This document shows positions 43,182-58,100 of a stretch of 64,000 bases of DNA, piece by piece. A program made the position numbers and the translations under genes. This stretch comes from Unio delphinus. Lineage: Eukaryota > Mollusca > Bivalvia > Unionida > Unionidae. The DNA is taken from NCBI GenBank assembly GCA_029339505.1, contig JAQISU010000041.1, positions 6,705,001 through 6,769,000 on the forward strand. Direction: 5' to 3'. The notes beneath the pieces were generated by a model. The model searched no databases. It was given only the letters and a program-made list of their open reading frames with translations, and was not told the origin of the DNA. The first letter of the stretch is position 1, and every line of letters begins with the position of its first letter.

Positions 43182-46100
43182 TGGGGAACACCAGTTTGCA
43201 CATGCCTGGATGCATGTTTTAGGAAACATTTAGACACGGCACCATTATTTTATTGTTGCAGGCCCTTGTCCACCCCCAACCCTCTAATGGTCGATGTCTT
43301 TCATGATATTGTAAATTGAACACCATACTCTTCGATTCATCTGTGGATACTTCACACAAGAATATACAGCTAATCATTATGTTGATACTTGTGTTGAGTT
43401 TAATGCCAATTCCCAGCTCAAGATACAATTTGCATGGTGGCCAGTATTAGTAGTGGAGGAATAACCCGAGAGGAAACACCGACCCACAGGACACTACTGG
43501 CAAACTGTCTCAGATACACACATGGAGATTGCAGTGATCTATACAAGGCGATGGCTTTAGACCACTTGGCAGCCCAGGGGCCTCGATTGTCATTATTTCA
43601 TCGGACGTTTGTTTGTCGATGCATTACAAATAAAATCAATGCTTCAGTTTCAAACGTTACAACAATGATAGATACAATGACGAGTAGGCCTTTACGGAGA
43701 TCCTATGGATAGCACAAATGGGCTCCCGGTCGGGGTTGAGGGACGCTGACCTGGAGCTCTGATAACTTTCCTTTATTTACCTTTCATTTTATTTTTTATT
43801 TTTCCCTCGAATAATAGGGTTCTCAGTTGGTAAAGAGAAACCCTCTTTGACTAACCATATTGGTTTTTTTCCCCCGGGTTCTTCCTCCACCAATAATACT
43901 GGCCACCATGTATAGCCTATTGTGTGCTGAAAATGGCGTTAAGCCCCAAAACAACAACAACCATTAGAGATTCGCTTGACAACACAATTTCAATTGACTC
44001 GTCACCATACAGTTATGATACAGAATTTAAGTGACAACCATTAGGAGTATTTGAACCTGGCTCTATTGATTTAGTACGGATACTCGTGATAAAGAGTGCA
44101 CCAAAGTCTTGTGAACTTGATCGAATTCCAACAAGCTGCCTGAGTGCTTAGACCCAATATTGCCTTCATTAACATGTTATTATTATCTCTCTCTCCTCAG
44201 GGAAATTCCCATAATTTTTCAAAACTGCGATCATAAAGCCTCTGCTGAAGAAACCAACACTTGACCATAACGATCTGAAAAACTACGACCCAGTTTCTAA
44301 TCTCCCATTCATATAAGAAATCTTATAAAAAGTTTTTCTAACCCAACTTGTATCTCATTTGAATTCAAACAGTCTTTTTAGCAATATACAGCCTGCATAT
44401 TGCCCTTTCCACAGTATTGAAACTACTCTTCTGAAAGTATTTAATGACATTTTCTCTCTGCTTTGGATAATGGAAAGATTACAGTCCTCACCCTCCTTGA
44501 TTTGTCTGCAGCATTTGACACAATAGACCATGATATATTACTAGACCGTCTCCAGCATATATTTGGCATTCAGAATATAGCCTTACAGTGGCTGAAGTTC
44601 TATTTAGTCAACAAGACACAAATTGTATATTTCAGCCCAGTTGATCTGTGTTGTAGTGTTCCACAGGGGTCTGTAATTGGACCTGTCCGCTTCATTGTAT
44701 ACACTCAGCTGCTCTCAGGTGTCATAGATCATCACCCAGTGTCTCACCAGTCGTACACTGATGACACCCAAATAAACAAGTCTAGCGACCCAACTGAAGT
44801 TGATGCTACCATCGATGCATTTATGATGTGAAATCATGGGTGACATGTAACAAGCTGCAGATGAATGATGATAAAACTAAGGCATTTCTGATCACAACAC
44901 AAAGACTTTCTCATTCACATCCTTTACCTCAGACAATAAATATCATCAACACCAATATTAAATTCACACAGTCAGTATGGAACCTAAGTGTTACTCTGGA
45001 CAATACTCTCACATTGCACCAACATGTCATGAACATTTGCAAGGCTGCATATATTGAATTGAGACGCATCAGTTCCATTCACAAATATCTTTCAGTTGAT
45101 GCCACTAAAACACTTGTGTTCATTAGTATTTTCAAGACTGGACTATTGTAACTCAATTCTGTCTGGTTCATCTCAATATTTGCTCCAGAAACTTCATAAA
45201 GTTCAAAACACAGCTGCTCAGATCATCTTTAGAGTGCATGTACCTCAATCAGAGCACACCTCACCACTGCTTTGTACCCTACATTGGATATCAATTCGAT
45301 GCAGAAACACAAAATGTTGTTCTCTGTGCTATGTTTCACATATGGACTCCATTCCAACATACCTATCTGGCCTCACCCATGTGTTTACACCAGCAAGATA
45401 TGATCCTTTTCTGACAATTATATACTCATTGTTCCCACTCTGAAAACGAAGTCATATGGTAAACAATATTTTGCACACCAGGACCCGGCGATGTGGAACG
45501 AATTGCACAATGAAATTAGACACAAAGACACAGTGGTCCATTTTAAGATTGCTCTTAAGAACAAACCTTTTTTGACTGCAGGAACAAAATTAGAGACCTA
45601 ATAATGTTTTGTATCTTATATGTTTTCAGCATGTTTTTATGTTTTCCGATTTCATGGTTTTTGTTCTTTGTTTTTCTTTAGTGTAGTCAAATCATTATAG
45701 ATGCTGTAAAACGCATATAGCTTCTAAAGATTAGGCGCTTTACAAAGTCGTCATTATTATTATTATTATTAAACTCTAATAAGCATGTTGAAGTAAAGAA
45801 TACCATAGACAAATACAAACTATTATGCATTTTTGTATTTAAATGTGAGTGACCTTCTTTATATTCTCGTGGCCATTTTAGCAATCTTTTTTTTCACCAT
45901 ACATTTATACGTGTTTAGATCCCACCTCTTATTTGTAAGCAAAATGGTTAAGAAAAACCATTTATAGATGAAATGAACTTCTTGTCAGTTTATTTGTTTT
46001 ATGTCGTAGATTAACAGGTGATTTTATTTTCATACTTTTAATTTTAAAAAACTTGTGAGCACGATTAAGCAATATACACAATAGGTAGACTTGTGCAGTT

Positions 46101-49100
46101 AAATTATTTTGAATTTACATGTATATATCCTGTTAATTAATTTGTATTTACAAGTATATGTCCTGTTAAATTATATTTACAATTAGAAGGAGTGAATGGA
46201 TCTCAGTTAAATAGTTGGTGACTTGATAATTTGTTTGCATTAAACATATGTATGTTACGTTTTCAACGTATTCATAGTAATGAAATAAGCACATTCTTTT
46301 CATAAGAATATTTACTGTTATTAAGTGTCAACTTAATTTTTTCCAACTATCGTTTTTAGCCTTCTTGTCGGAGCACCAAATCGAACTGGTGTAGATGGCA
46401 TCAAGGGTTTTGGCGGGTTTTATGAGTGTGAGATTAATTCGTCTAGCCAACGAGTGAGCTGCCGGAGACAAGAAATTGTGGACTATATGTGCCGTGAGTA
46501 ATACATACTGGTCCCTCACAATTTACTTTATTTCCCGGTTTACTCAGACAGCCATGTATATTATTGTCCTGATTATTATGTGTGGATGTATGTGTGTATA
46601 ATTTGGATTTTTATTGTGGCTTTTTAAAAAATTTCTGTCATATCGCTATGATGTCTGCAGAGTGGCAGTTTATGGTGATTTCTAGTATTGGGGTATCATG
46701 CCGCAGACATGTACCATGATGTCCCACACAGTCACACTATCCTACCACCAGGCCAACATTAACCTCTTAATGGTAAGCGCCAAACAAGGCAAATGTTAGT
46801 ACCATTTTTATAAGTCTTTGGTATGATTCGGTTAGGGTTTGAACCCGCTACCTCCCACATCTGAGATGGTAGCTTCGACCACAAAGCTACCAAAGCAGTC
46901 ACATTTATATGGTCATTGATCACATTTATTTTGTTAATTTTTAAAAATATTATCTGTTGTTATATAGCTAGTAGTTCTTTGCTGCTAAGAACCATTTACA
47001 ACTTTTCCTCAGTATAAGGCACCTCTATGTAACACATTCTCTTTTATAACCTGGGTATAGATATAGAATCCATTTCATTAATTGACAATATTATTATGTA
47101 TAAAATATCTCAAAATAATGTGATCTCCCAATAAAGCAGTCCACTTGGTAGTTCATGCAGTAGTATTCAACTGTCATTTATAATTGCCTAAGACTTTATT
47201 GTGCCTTTACAACTGTATTCAATAGATTTTCCATATTAGAAAACTTCACATTCAATACTACTTCAATTCTTCTCATTAGATTATCCCAACTACACAATAA
47301 TTGACCTAATTGTCTATTTCCCATTCATTGAATTATCCCTACTACACAATAATTGACCTTATTGTCTATTTCCAATTCTTTATATTATCCCTACTACACA
47401 ATATTTGGCTTTATTGCCCATTTCCAACTCAGTAGATTATTCCCACTGCACAATAATTGGCTTTATTGTCTATTTCCAATTTGTTAGATTATCCCTACTG
47501 CACAATAATCGGCCTTATTGTATATTTCCAGCTCGTTTTTATATTATCCCTACTAGACAATAATTTACCTTATTATTTATTTCCAACTAATTAGATTATT
47601 CCTACTACACACGAATTGGCTTTTCTGATTGTAATAGATTATTCCTACTGCATTTACTGTGCTTTTTAAACTCTAATAAATTATTCCTACTGCATTTACT
47701 TTGTCTTTCTGATTGTGATAGATTATTACACATGCAATTACTGTGCGTTTCCATCTGTGATAATTGGAGTATCTCTACTTCACAACAGACGTTACCTTGC
47801 TTCTCCAACTCTGCTGATTAGATTATCCATTGTACTGCAGAGTTTACCTTATTGTGGTTCTACTGTCCTACTTGTTTGATTATCCCTAATGTACTGTGCT
47901 TTTTCAGTTGTACTTATTAGATTATTCCCATTGCACAATAGATTTGACTGTTTCTTGAATTTATTAGTTTATACCCATTGCACAATAGACTTTACTGTGT
48001 TTCTTGAACTTAGATTATCCCCATTGCACAATATACTTGACACTGTTTCTTAAACTCGTTATAATGTCGCCATTGTACAATGTTCTTGCCTTCCTCAGAC
48101 TCATTTGATTATTTCTGTTGCCCTTCATCTCCTTTTCCAACTCTAATAATTATACTATCCCAACTGCACAACATACTTGATTGTTCAGAATCTCCAACTC
48201 AACTCATTAGGTTATCTATTTTGTAAAAGTGCATTTTTTCTAGGAAAAACTGTTACTCATTAGGCTATCTACTATGTAAAATAATCCATGTTTTCTAGTA
48301 AAAACTGTTACTCATTAGGTTATCAATTATGTAAAAGTCCTTGTTTTCTAGTAAAAACTGTTATTCATTACGCTATATATTATGTAAAAGTCCATGTTTT
48401 CTAGGAAAAACTGTTACTCATTGTTTCAGAGCACTTTTAGTATATAGTGAGAAATGTGGCAAAAAATGTATGTAAAAAGGGAGGTGGGGAGTAATGATTA
48501 CATATATGTGTGAAGTTCTGATTGTTGTTGTTAGAATCCTAGGCATTGGTGGGTTTCATCTCCTTGCTCCTTACGAACAAAATGTATTTGTATATTTTAT
48601 GTAAATTCAAAGTGGTCACTCTTATAGTTTATGTATGAATTAAAAGTGGTCACTGATATATTATGTATAAATTCAAAGTGGTCACTGATACATTATGTAT
48701 AAATTCAAAGTAGTCACTCTGATACATTATGTATGAATTCAAAGTGGTCACTCATATAGTTTATGTATGAATTCAAAGTGGTCACTGATACATTATGTAT
48801 CAATTAAAAGTGGTCACTGATACATTATGTATAAATTCAAAGTAGTCACTCTGATACATTATGTATAAATTCAAAGTGGTCACTAATACTTTATATATAA
48901 ATTCAGAGTGGTCACTCTTATAGTTTATGTATGAATTCAAAGTAGTCACTCTGATACATTATGTATGAATTCAAAGTAGTCACACTGATACACTATTTAT
49001 GAATTCAAAGTGGTCACTCTTATAGTTTATGTATGATTTCAGAGTGGTCACTGATATAGTATGTATGAATTAAAAGTCACTGATACATTATGTATGAATT

Positions 49101-52100
49101 CAAAGTGTTTACTCTGATATATTATGTATAAATTTAAAGTGGTCACTCATACATTATGTATTAGTTCAATGTGGTCTCTGATACATTTTTATCAATTCAA
49201 AGTGGTCACTGATACATTGTATATAAATTCCAAGTGATCACTGATATATTATGTATGAATTAAGAGTGGTCACTAATACATTATGTATCAATTCAAAGTA
49301 CTCACTCTGATACATTATGTATAAATTCAAAGTGATCACTCTTATAGTTTATGCATGAATTCAAAGTGGTCACTGATACATTATGTATGAATTCTGAGTG
49401 ATCACTGATACATTATGTATGAATTCAAAGTGGTCACTAATATATTATGTATGATTTGAGAGTGGTTACTCTGATACACCATGTATGCATTCAAAGTGAT
49501 TAATGATGCATTATATATGAATTCGATTTGGTTACTGATATATCGTGTATGAATTCAAAGTGGTTACTGATATATCATGCATGAATTCAAAGTGATCACT
49601 GATACATCATGCATGAATTCAAAGTGGTTACTGATACATTATGAATGAATTCAAAGTGGTTACTGATATATTGTGTAGGAATTCAAAGTGGTCATTCTGA
49701 TTATGTATGATTTTCTGTAATTATGCAGATTTATTGTTTTTGATTCTGTCACTCTGTCTGAGGCTCCATGGATCTTCATGTCCATCTGTCCCTAGATCAA
49801 TGCATTTTCATGCCCATCTGTCCATCCCTTAGTGTATCATTATGTCCATCTGTCCATAGTACCCTTGTAGGGAGGATTATGGGAGGGTGGAAAAGGCACA
49901 TTTTCATTGGTAGTATGGTGTCTCCTTTATAAGTTGAATTCCGTCATCTGCACAATCTGAGGGAGTGGTCATATTTATTGTGATTTTGCAGGAGTATCAG
50001 ATTTATATCCAGAATATTGTGGGGTGTGGTGTAAAAAAAATGTGGATAAATATCTTCATGGCTTCAGTTCCTTTTAGTGAAGTCTTTATCTAAGATACGA
50101 AAATACTGCCAAAATAATTGAAGAAAAATAATTAAATATTATTATTGTTATTTTTAATATTTTAGAGAAATTTCAAACTCGATACAAATGTGAGGACTAT
50201 CAGATGTTGGGGGCCACTATTGCAGTGAACCACAAGTATCAAGATGTGAAGTTCAATATGAATGTACCCAGGGTGTCGGTGTGTATCATTATATCATCAT
50301 AATATCTTGTAATTATCATCAATTATTACGTTAATTATGCCTTATATTATATTACAGAAATTTATGTTGATTACAAATGTATTATTTCACCATCACTCAT
50401 ATCATTGTTGACTTGGTCTTGTCTGATTGAGGACTTTATTATTTAACCTCATAACTATCGTATACAATCAGTACTCGCACAACATTATTGTATACTATCA
50501 ATATTATAATTTGTTACTGCATACCATCAATAGTCACAAGATGTTAGTGCATACTAACAAGTTACAAGATGCTAGTGTATACTATAAAATCACAAGATGT
50601 TAGTGTATACTATTATCAGTCACAAAATGTCAGTATACTATTAATAGTCACAAGATGTTAGTACATACAATCACCAGTCACAATATGTTACTGCATACTA
50701 TCAATAGTCGTAAGATAGTGCATGCTATCAAGTCACCAGAAGTTAGTGCATAATATTAATGGTCACAAGATGTTAGTGTATCAGTGTTAGATTACCTATT
50801 AAGAACACTAAGCACATGCTATGGGAACCAGAAAAAGTTCAAACTAATTGGTTGATAATAAAATTGAATTGATCATTTATGACCATTTGGTCTGCATGTA
50901 TTTTGATTTGGAATGATGGCAACACTGATAATTTTCCACCTTTTTAGCTTTTAATGTTGTGTTTTAGTTTCACATTTTGTAGAAGTGGGGGGTTGGCATT
51001 ATAATATTTACATAATATTTACAGTGCTTAGGGCCCTGGATGGCCCTAATCTGTCACATGCATTGCATGCTATCAATATTCAAAAGATGTTTGTGTATGC
51101 TGTCAGTATTCACAGGATGTTAGTAAGTGAAAATGAGAGGTATGAGAATATGATACAGATAAATACACAACATTCCAAACTTCTGGCCTAATGGTATGGC
51201 ACACATGAGATCATGAACATTCCAAACAAATCTGGCCAAATGAGAGGTATGACACAGATCAGATCACGAACATTCCAAATATGGCTGGTCTAATGGTATG
51301 ACACAGATCAGATCATGAACATTCCAAACATGTCTGGCCTAATGACAGATATGAGACAGATCATATCAGATCTTGAATATTCCAAATATGTCTGGTCAAA
51401 TGGTATGACACAGATCAGATCATGAACATTCCAAACAGGTCTTCATAATGAGAGTTATGACAACAGCTCAGATCATGACTATTCCAAACATGCCTGGCCT
51501 AATGACAGGTATGAGACAGATCAGATCAGATCAGATCTTGAATATTCCAAGCATGTCTGGCCTAATGACGGGTATGGGACAGATCATATCAGATCATATC
51601 TTGAATATTCCAAGCATGTTTGGCCTAATGAGAGGTATAGGACAGATCAGATCATGAACATTTCCAAGCATGTCTGGCCTAATGAGAGGTACTACACAAA
51701 TAATGTCATGAACATTCCAAGCATGTCTCACCTAATGAGAGGTATGACACAGATCAGATCTTGAATATTCCAAGCATGTCTAGCCTAATGAGAGATATGA
51801 CAGATCAGATCATGAACCTCCTGAGCATGTCTGACTTTTCATCAAGAATAATCAATCTTGCATTTTGCAAGATATACAGGAAAGTCCATTTGACAATTTG
51901 AAACAATGTTTTTTCTTTCGCACCCACCCATTTTTGACAGAATAAATTAAATGCCTGAATCTTTACCCAAATTTTTGTAGATGACTTAATTAAGTTTTTC
52001 TTCAAGACCACAATTGACTCATAATGGTTAGTGAAAACAAAGTATGTTTTTGACCGCTCCAGTATCCTAAGTTGATATAGCATCTGCCTCAGACGCAGAA

Positions 52101-55100
52101 ATTAACTGGCTTGAAACAAGCCAAATCAAAGACTTAAAAAAATGGTACTGAACGCACCCATGTTAGGCACTCGGCATTAAGAGGTTAGTGTTAGAACTGG
52201 TCGGCCTTGTGTCAGGATACTGTGACTGGGTGGAACATGATGCTACCTGTCTGTATCATCATGCCCCACTGCTGTTCCATCACTGCAAACTGCCACATTG
52301 CAGACATTATAGCAATATGGCAATTTTTTTTAATGCTACATTAAAAAGCTAACACACACACACAAAAAAAAAATAGTTTTGTAATCAAGGTTGGATTTGT
52401 ATTTTTAAGTTGTCCGAGATACATTTTTATAAAATAATTTTCATAGGTTCAAACATTGAAATCTTTTCTCAGTAAGAGAAAGAATGAAATCTATTTTCAC
52501 CACTGTTTAAACGAATCAAATAAATTTGCTATGTTAGAATATCCATATTATTGACACAGAGGAAGAATATTTCTGTATATCAAACCTTAATGACTCTGGA
52601 TTTATGCCGACTTCTAAAAATATCTCCCCAAATCAAACCGAATGACGAAACATCTTAACTTTTTGCAAGCCATGCCTTTGGACCACTCTGGTGGGCTAGT
52701 GATTAAGGTGTCTGCTTCAGAAACAGGGGGTCGTTGGTTTCAACCACGGCTGAGTCATACCAAATGCTTACAAAAATGGTACTAACAGATACCTTGCTTG
52801 TAGCTCAGCATTAAGAAGTTAGTATTAGGACTAGGGCTGTCAAAAACCACGGAAAACTTACCCAGGTACCCGTTGGGCCGTTTAACGGGTACCCGAGTAC
52901 TCGTTAGAACATAAAAGACATGTACAATCATTGAGCAACAAATTTTTGTCCCCCTAAATTACGCGTTATGCATAAACATATATGGATTACGCATTTTTCA
53001 GTATATCCACCTTCCAAAAAACTTGTTTATATTAACATCTCATTAATCCCACAGACCGTATTTTATAAAAGACCGCTTTACGTAACTACAATATACGAGT
53101 ACGCTTCTCCGTGGACTTGTACTTTCCTACAGTAACATATTCTATTTATAGCAAACCTTGTTCTAATTTCCCTCGAATTCTTTTTATAGCATCTGTATGG
53201 CTTAGTGAGGAGAGAACAAACTATATTTATTTATGTGGCTACCATATAATATGTCCCAATTATATGTACAGCAACTTTTGGAAATTTGCTTATTGTCGAT
53301 ATCATATGACTGTATGACCTAGGTTGCGAGATTTGTCACGTGACTAGGAATGCAAATAGCCAGATCCGGGACAAATTTCAGCAATGATGTACATTCGTAG
53401 CGTCTGTCAGCAGATTAAAGGCATAACAAATGCTATGCCCATGATTTTTGAGAAAATAAATCATATTCCTATCGATTTCATGCTGGTATATCTCTATGAA
53501 AGATCGTTCAAGTTTCCTGGGCCGGCATGTAAGCTGCTACCCATGCCGACATCAAATGGTGTCGGCAATTTCCAACTTTTTTTTATAGGAAATACGCTCT
53601 GACCCTACACCCCAACATGAATGGCCAAATATCAAAAATGAGGTGGCAAGGGTCAGAGGAAACTCTGACTACTCAGACCAGTGTGCTGCTGCTGATATAT
53701 GATATTTTGACAGTGTTGTCGACAACGTATCTTTGTGAACGGGTACTCGTCATTAATTTTCAATGCCAAGGTTTTTCGCTACGGTTGGGTATCCGTTGAC
53801 AGCCCTAGTTAGGACTGTTCATCTTGTTGTCAGGATGTGACTGGGTGGGACATCATGGTACATATCTGCAGTATAATGCCACAGTGCTTGACATCACTAT
53901 AAACTGCCACACTGCAGACATTATAGCGATATGACTGAAAAATTGTTAAAGGTATGTAAAAAAATCTTAATCACATCACATCACAAGCCATACCTTTCTT
54001 ACTTTGTTAAATCTGTCATGAATCCTACTTTAATATAATGAGAAGTGAGACATGGCATTAATTTTTACAATGATGGTAACTTGTATGTATTTCTTAAACA
54101 TCTTCATGATAAATTCTCATTAAACTTAGCATGAATCCATAAAGTGCTTTGACAATTCATTCTATGATGGATTCAGTCACTCCTTTTGTCTTGATGTCAG
54201 GGTCACTAATACAACAGACTGTGATAAGGTTTTAGTTTTATTTGAAATTTGCTGATATTTTCTAAACACCATGAAGGATTTATTTTATACATAGCTTTCT
54301 CTAGTCTTATTTTGAACTGGAGGATGACATTTCATTTTTAAACTTTTCTTGAGAATCTGCATTCAAGTCTAAGAAAATTTGCCCAATACTGATATTATAT
54401 TGGATTTGTAAATTTTAAATGTAAATGCACGGTATTGATTGTGCATAGTTTTTGTACAGTAGCTGTAGTTGAGATTGATATGGGCGAGTTTGCTGCTGCG
54501 AGATCATTATGTATGTACTGTTTAATTTTTATATTGAAATTACTTTCTCAAATGATGAAGAGTACAGCTATAATAAAACAAATATTTTCTTTGAATGAAT
54601 TACACAGAAACATGTGGTATAACTTGATACATGTTTATGTATTGTTAAATCATGTCCTATGTCATCAATGTATGTACCAGCGGATGTATTAGATCCTACA
54701 TGTACATTACAGCACCTTGTAATGCCCCATTATTAGAAGAAGAAAAAAATTCCTGTCACAAAGTACATTCGTTTGGAATGCATGTATCACAAAATTGTTG
54801 CATAGTAATTATACATGTATAGTAATAATTTGACTGGTAAATTGAAAGTATTATGAATCTACTATGTACTACAGTCCATGCAATATTCAGAATTTCGGGA
54901 CCTTCACTTTAGGTTTGTGCTCCTGGTTGGAAATACACTTTGACTGAAAAATATGGGATAAACATTACCCTTCCAGTGGGAAAGTGCTATCATTTCAAAG
55001 AAACATGGCAGCAAGAGGGGTGTGAAAGTCCTTATGAGTAAGTATTACAGTTCGTTCATGTTTTGTTTTCTTGTCTTAATTTAAGTAGAGTTGTCTTCAT

Positions 55101-58100
55101 TTACAAGTCACAGCACAAGAAAAGCTACACTTTCGTCATTGGCCACATTGTCAAAGAACCAAAATAGTACGATGTCACCCAAGGGTAATATTTTCAGATA
55201 TAAGACATATCTGGTGTGACTAGCAAAATTTCATATACATTTGTGTTTCTAGTATGAAGTGTGAAAAATAAGTTGTAGAAAGTTTTATAACCATTTTGGG
55301 AAGAATTCTCATTTGAATTCAAATATAAGATGATCGTGGCTTGGCTAGGGCTGTCAAAAATCACGAAAGACTTACCTGGATACCCGTTGCGCCATTTAAC
55401 AGGTACCCGGGTACCCGTTAGAAACATGAAAGATATTTACATCCCTAGACCAACTGTTATCCACGTTTTCTTTAATATTTTGTCTGGCGATACAGACTAA
55501 CCGTGTAATGCACTACTCGGTCTGAAGCGTCCGCAACATGGTAGCTGCGAATGATCAGACCACACACCTTACACCTGGTCAGTCTGGTGGCAGCTGTAAG
55601 TTAACAGCCTGTTAATTTCGCTTGATTCTCTGGTGAAAGTTTGTAAGTAAGAAGATGTCAATATTCATTTTTAATCATATTTTAAGGTCACAGGTCAGTC
55701 ACATGGGGCATCCAGCTTTCTTCCCAACAAAGAGGATCAGCATCTCTCCTCTTCATACTTATTCTCCTGGTATGTGATTTGGGAAGATATTTGAATAAGA
55801 AAGCATATTTTGAAGTAACTTATTAGAGAATACTGAACCAATCACAATACCTTAAAACCCTCCCAACCACCCCACCATGCAGGTTTCCTCGTTAGTATCT
55901 CATTCAAATATATATAAAAAACTACATGCGAAACAAGATGGTGTTAAGGGAGGTAATATACAAGAGTTATTACCCTTTGTCTATAAAACAAAATTGCAGG
56001 AAAAGACAAATTTCGTCTTTTCGTAGAGCTGGATTCACGAGGTAGCAAGTTAATATTTCTAATGCAGTGTGATTGGGGAATGTCTTGGATAAATATAATT
56101 TATTTAACAATTCTGAGTTCATCAAAGGAAGTCAGCACCAAACTTAAATAAAAGCAATGGAATCTGAGGGATTTTTGCATTTTCCAAAGTGACTGTAGCA
56201 CGTTTACTGAAACAGGGAAGTTTCCTTTTTGCTGGAGAAAAGTTTATGCCTATGATAGTTAGCAACACGAAATGTAACTTTCCACTATTTTGAAACCATA
56301 TATATCTGGCCATAACGATTATTGAAGGTATGGCATCTCACAAAGATGTTCATTAAATTTTCTGATTTGTTAATATGTTTTTATTTCTCAAAGTCTTAGA
56401 ATAGTCTCATCCACTTGGTAATTTTGGCAATGACAGCTGTCTCCTGTTGACCAAAATCTAGACCAATTTAAGTACACATATATAGCCATATCCTATCAGA
56501 AACAATGAATGAATTTGCTTATTTACATGTTTGTTGACAGTGGGATAAAGATCAAGGTCTATACTTTTTATATATGTGTTTATTATGTTTTCTAACAGTG
56601 TGGCTGATAGATGAATTTTATACAATTTTATTCTTTAATTGATCGATATTTCTTCTACATGAACTGTATTTATGGATTGTACTGTATAAATATAAGTTGT
56701 TGTAAATACAAGTATATTTCAGACTTATTTTTATCTACATTTAATCACAAGCTTATTTTGTTCACCCACTTTTATTAGCCCCCTCTCACTTTTGCTGCTA
56801 TATTTTGGGTACATGAATCAATCATTGTATTAAGCTTACTGACTTTGTTTGGTTATAACACTGTTGACTATTGACCCCAATCGTTGTGTTATAGTGGGGT
56901 CACACTGTATATTTAATATTTTGCTTTGTCTCCTTGATGAAAGGCTACTCATTGTATAAGGCCGTCTTTTATTCCAAAAGAGTGACCTATTAAGAGGGGC
57001 AAGACATATATAACTACTTTCCAGATGTAAATATGATGATGTCAAGGGTCAGCATTTTTTATTTTGTGTAAAAGTTCATCACAGAAACATGTATTAGCCT
57101 GAGGACCTGTTGTTTTCTGGTATTCATCAAGAAATAGAAAGACATACATTTTTTTCTATAATGACATTCAAATGACTATAATGGCATTAATCAGGAAATA
57201 TAAAGACATACTTTTCTGTCTATAATGGCAAATAACAGGAAAAAGAAAGATATACTTTTCTGTCTAAATGTCATTCACCAGGAAATAGAAAGACATACTT
57301 TTCTGCCGGATTGCATTCATCAGGAAATAGAAAGACATGTTTCTGACAATGATGGCATTCATCAGAAAATTTCTGTCTGTAATGGCATTCATCAGAAAAT
57401 GGCAAGACATACTTTTCTACTATAATGGCATTCATCAGAAAATGGAAAGACATAATTTTCTAATTATAATAGAAAGACATACTTTTCTGACTATGATCAC
57501 ATTTATCATTAAACAAAAAAATACTCTTCTGTCTATAATGGCATTCATCAGAAAATGGAAAGACATACTTTTTTCTGACTATAATGGCAAATAACAGAAA
57601 AAAGAAAGACATACGTTTCTGTCTATAATAGATTTTATCAGGAAATAGAAAGACATGCTTTTCTGACAATAGTGGCATTCATCAGAAAATGCAAAGGCAT
57701 ACATTTCTAACTAACAGCATTCAAAAGAAAATGAAAAGACATACTTTTCTGTGTATATCAACATTCCTCACGAAATGGAATGACATACTTTTCTGACTAT
57801 AATGGCATTTATCAGGAAATAGAAAGACATGTTTCTGTCTATAACGGCATTCATGAGAAAGTGGAAAGACATTATTTTCTGTCTATAATGGCATTCATCA
57901 GGAAATGGAAAGACACTTTACTTTCTATAATTGCATTCATCAGGAAATGGAATGACATACTTTTCTGACTGAAAACTGCATTGTGCTGTATGAAGATTCT
58001 GTTCTGCATTAGGTTTTTGCAAATCAAATCATGATCACCATTTGGTATATCATTTGTTCAGTATCCTTTTCTTATACTATATTAAAGTACAATGTTTGTA

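Noticed and set aside
46830..46910. A tRNA gene on the minus strand
   Set aside because: A and B box-like words are present, but they belong to the head of SINE family 2, and the sequence does not fold into a full cloverleaf by eye.
51448..51657. ORF with repeated Met-Pro-Gly-Leu-Met units
   Set aside because: It is the translation of minisatellite 5. The same applies to the ORFs at 57225-57968 in minisatellite 6.
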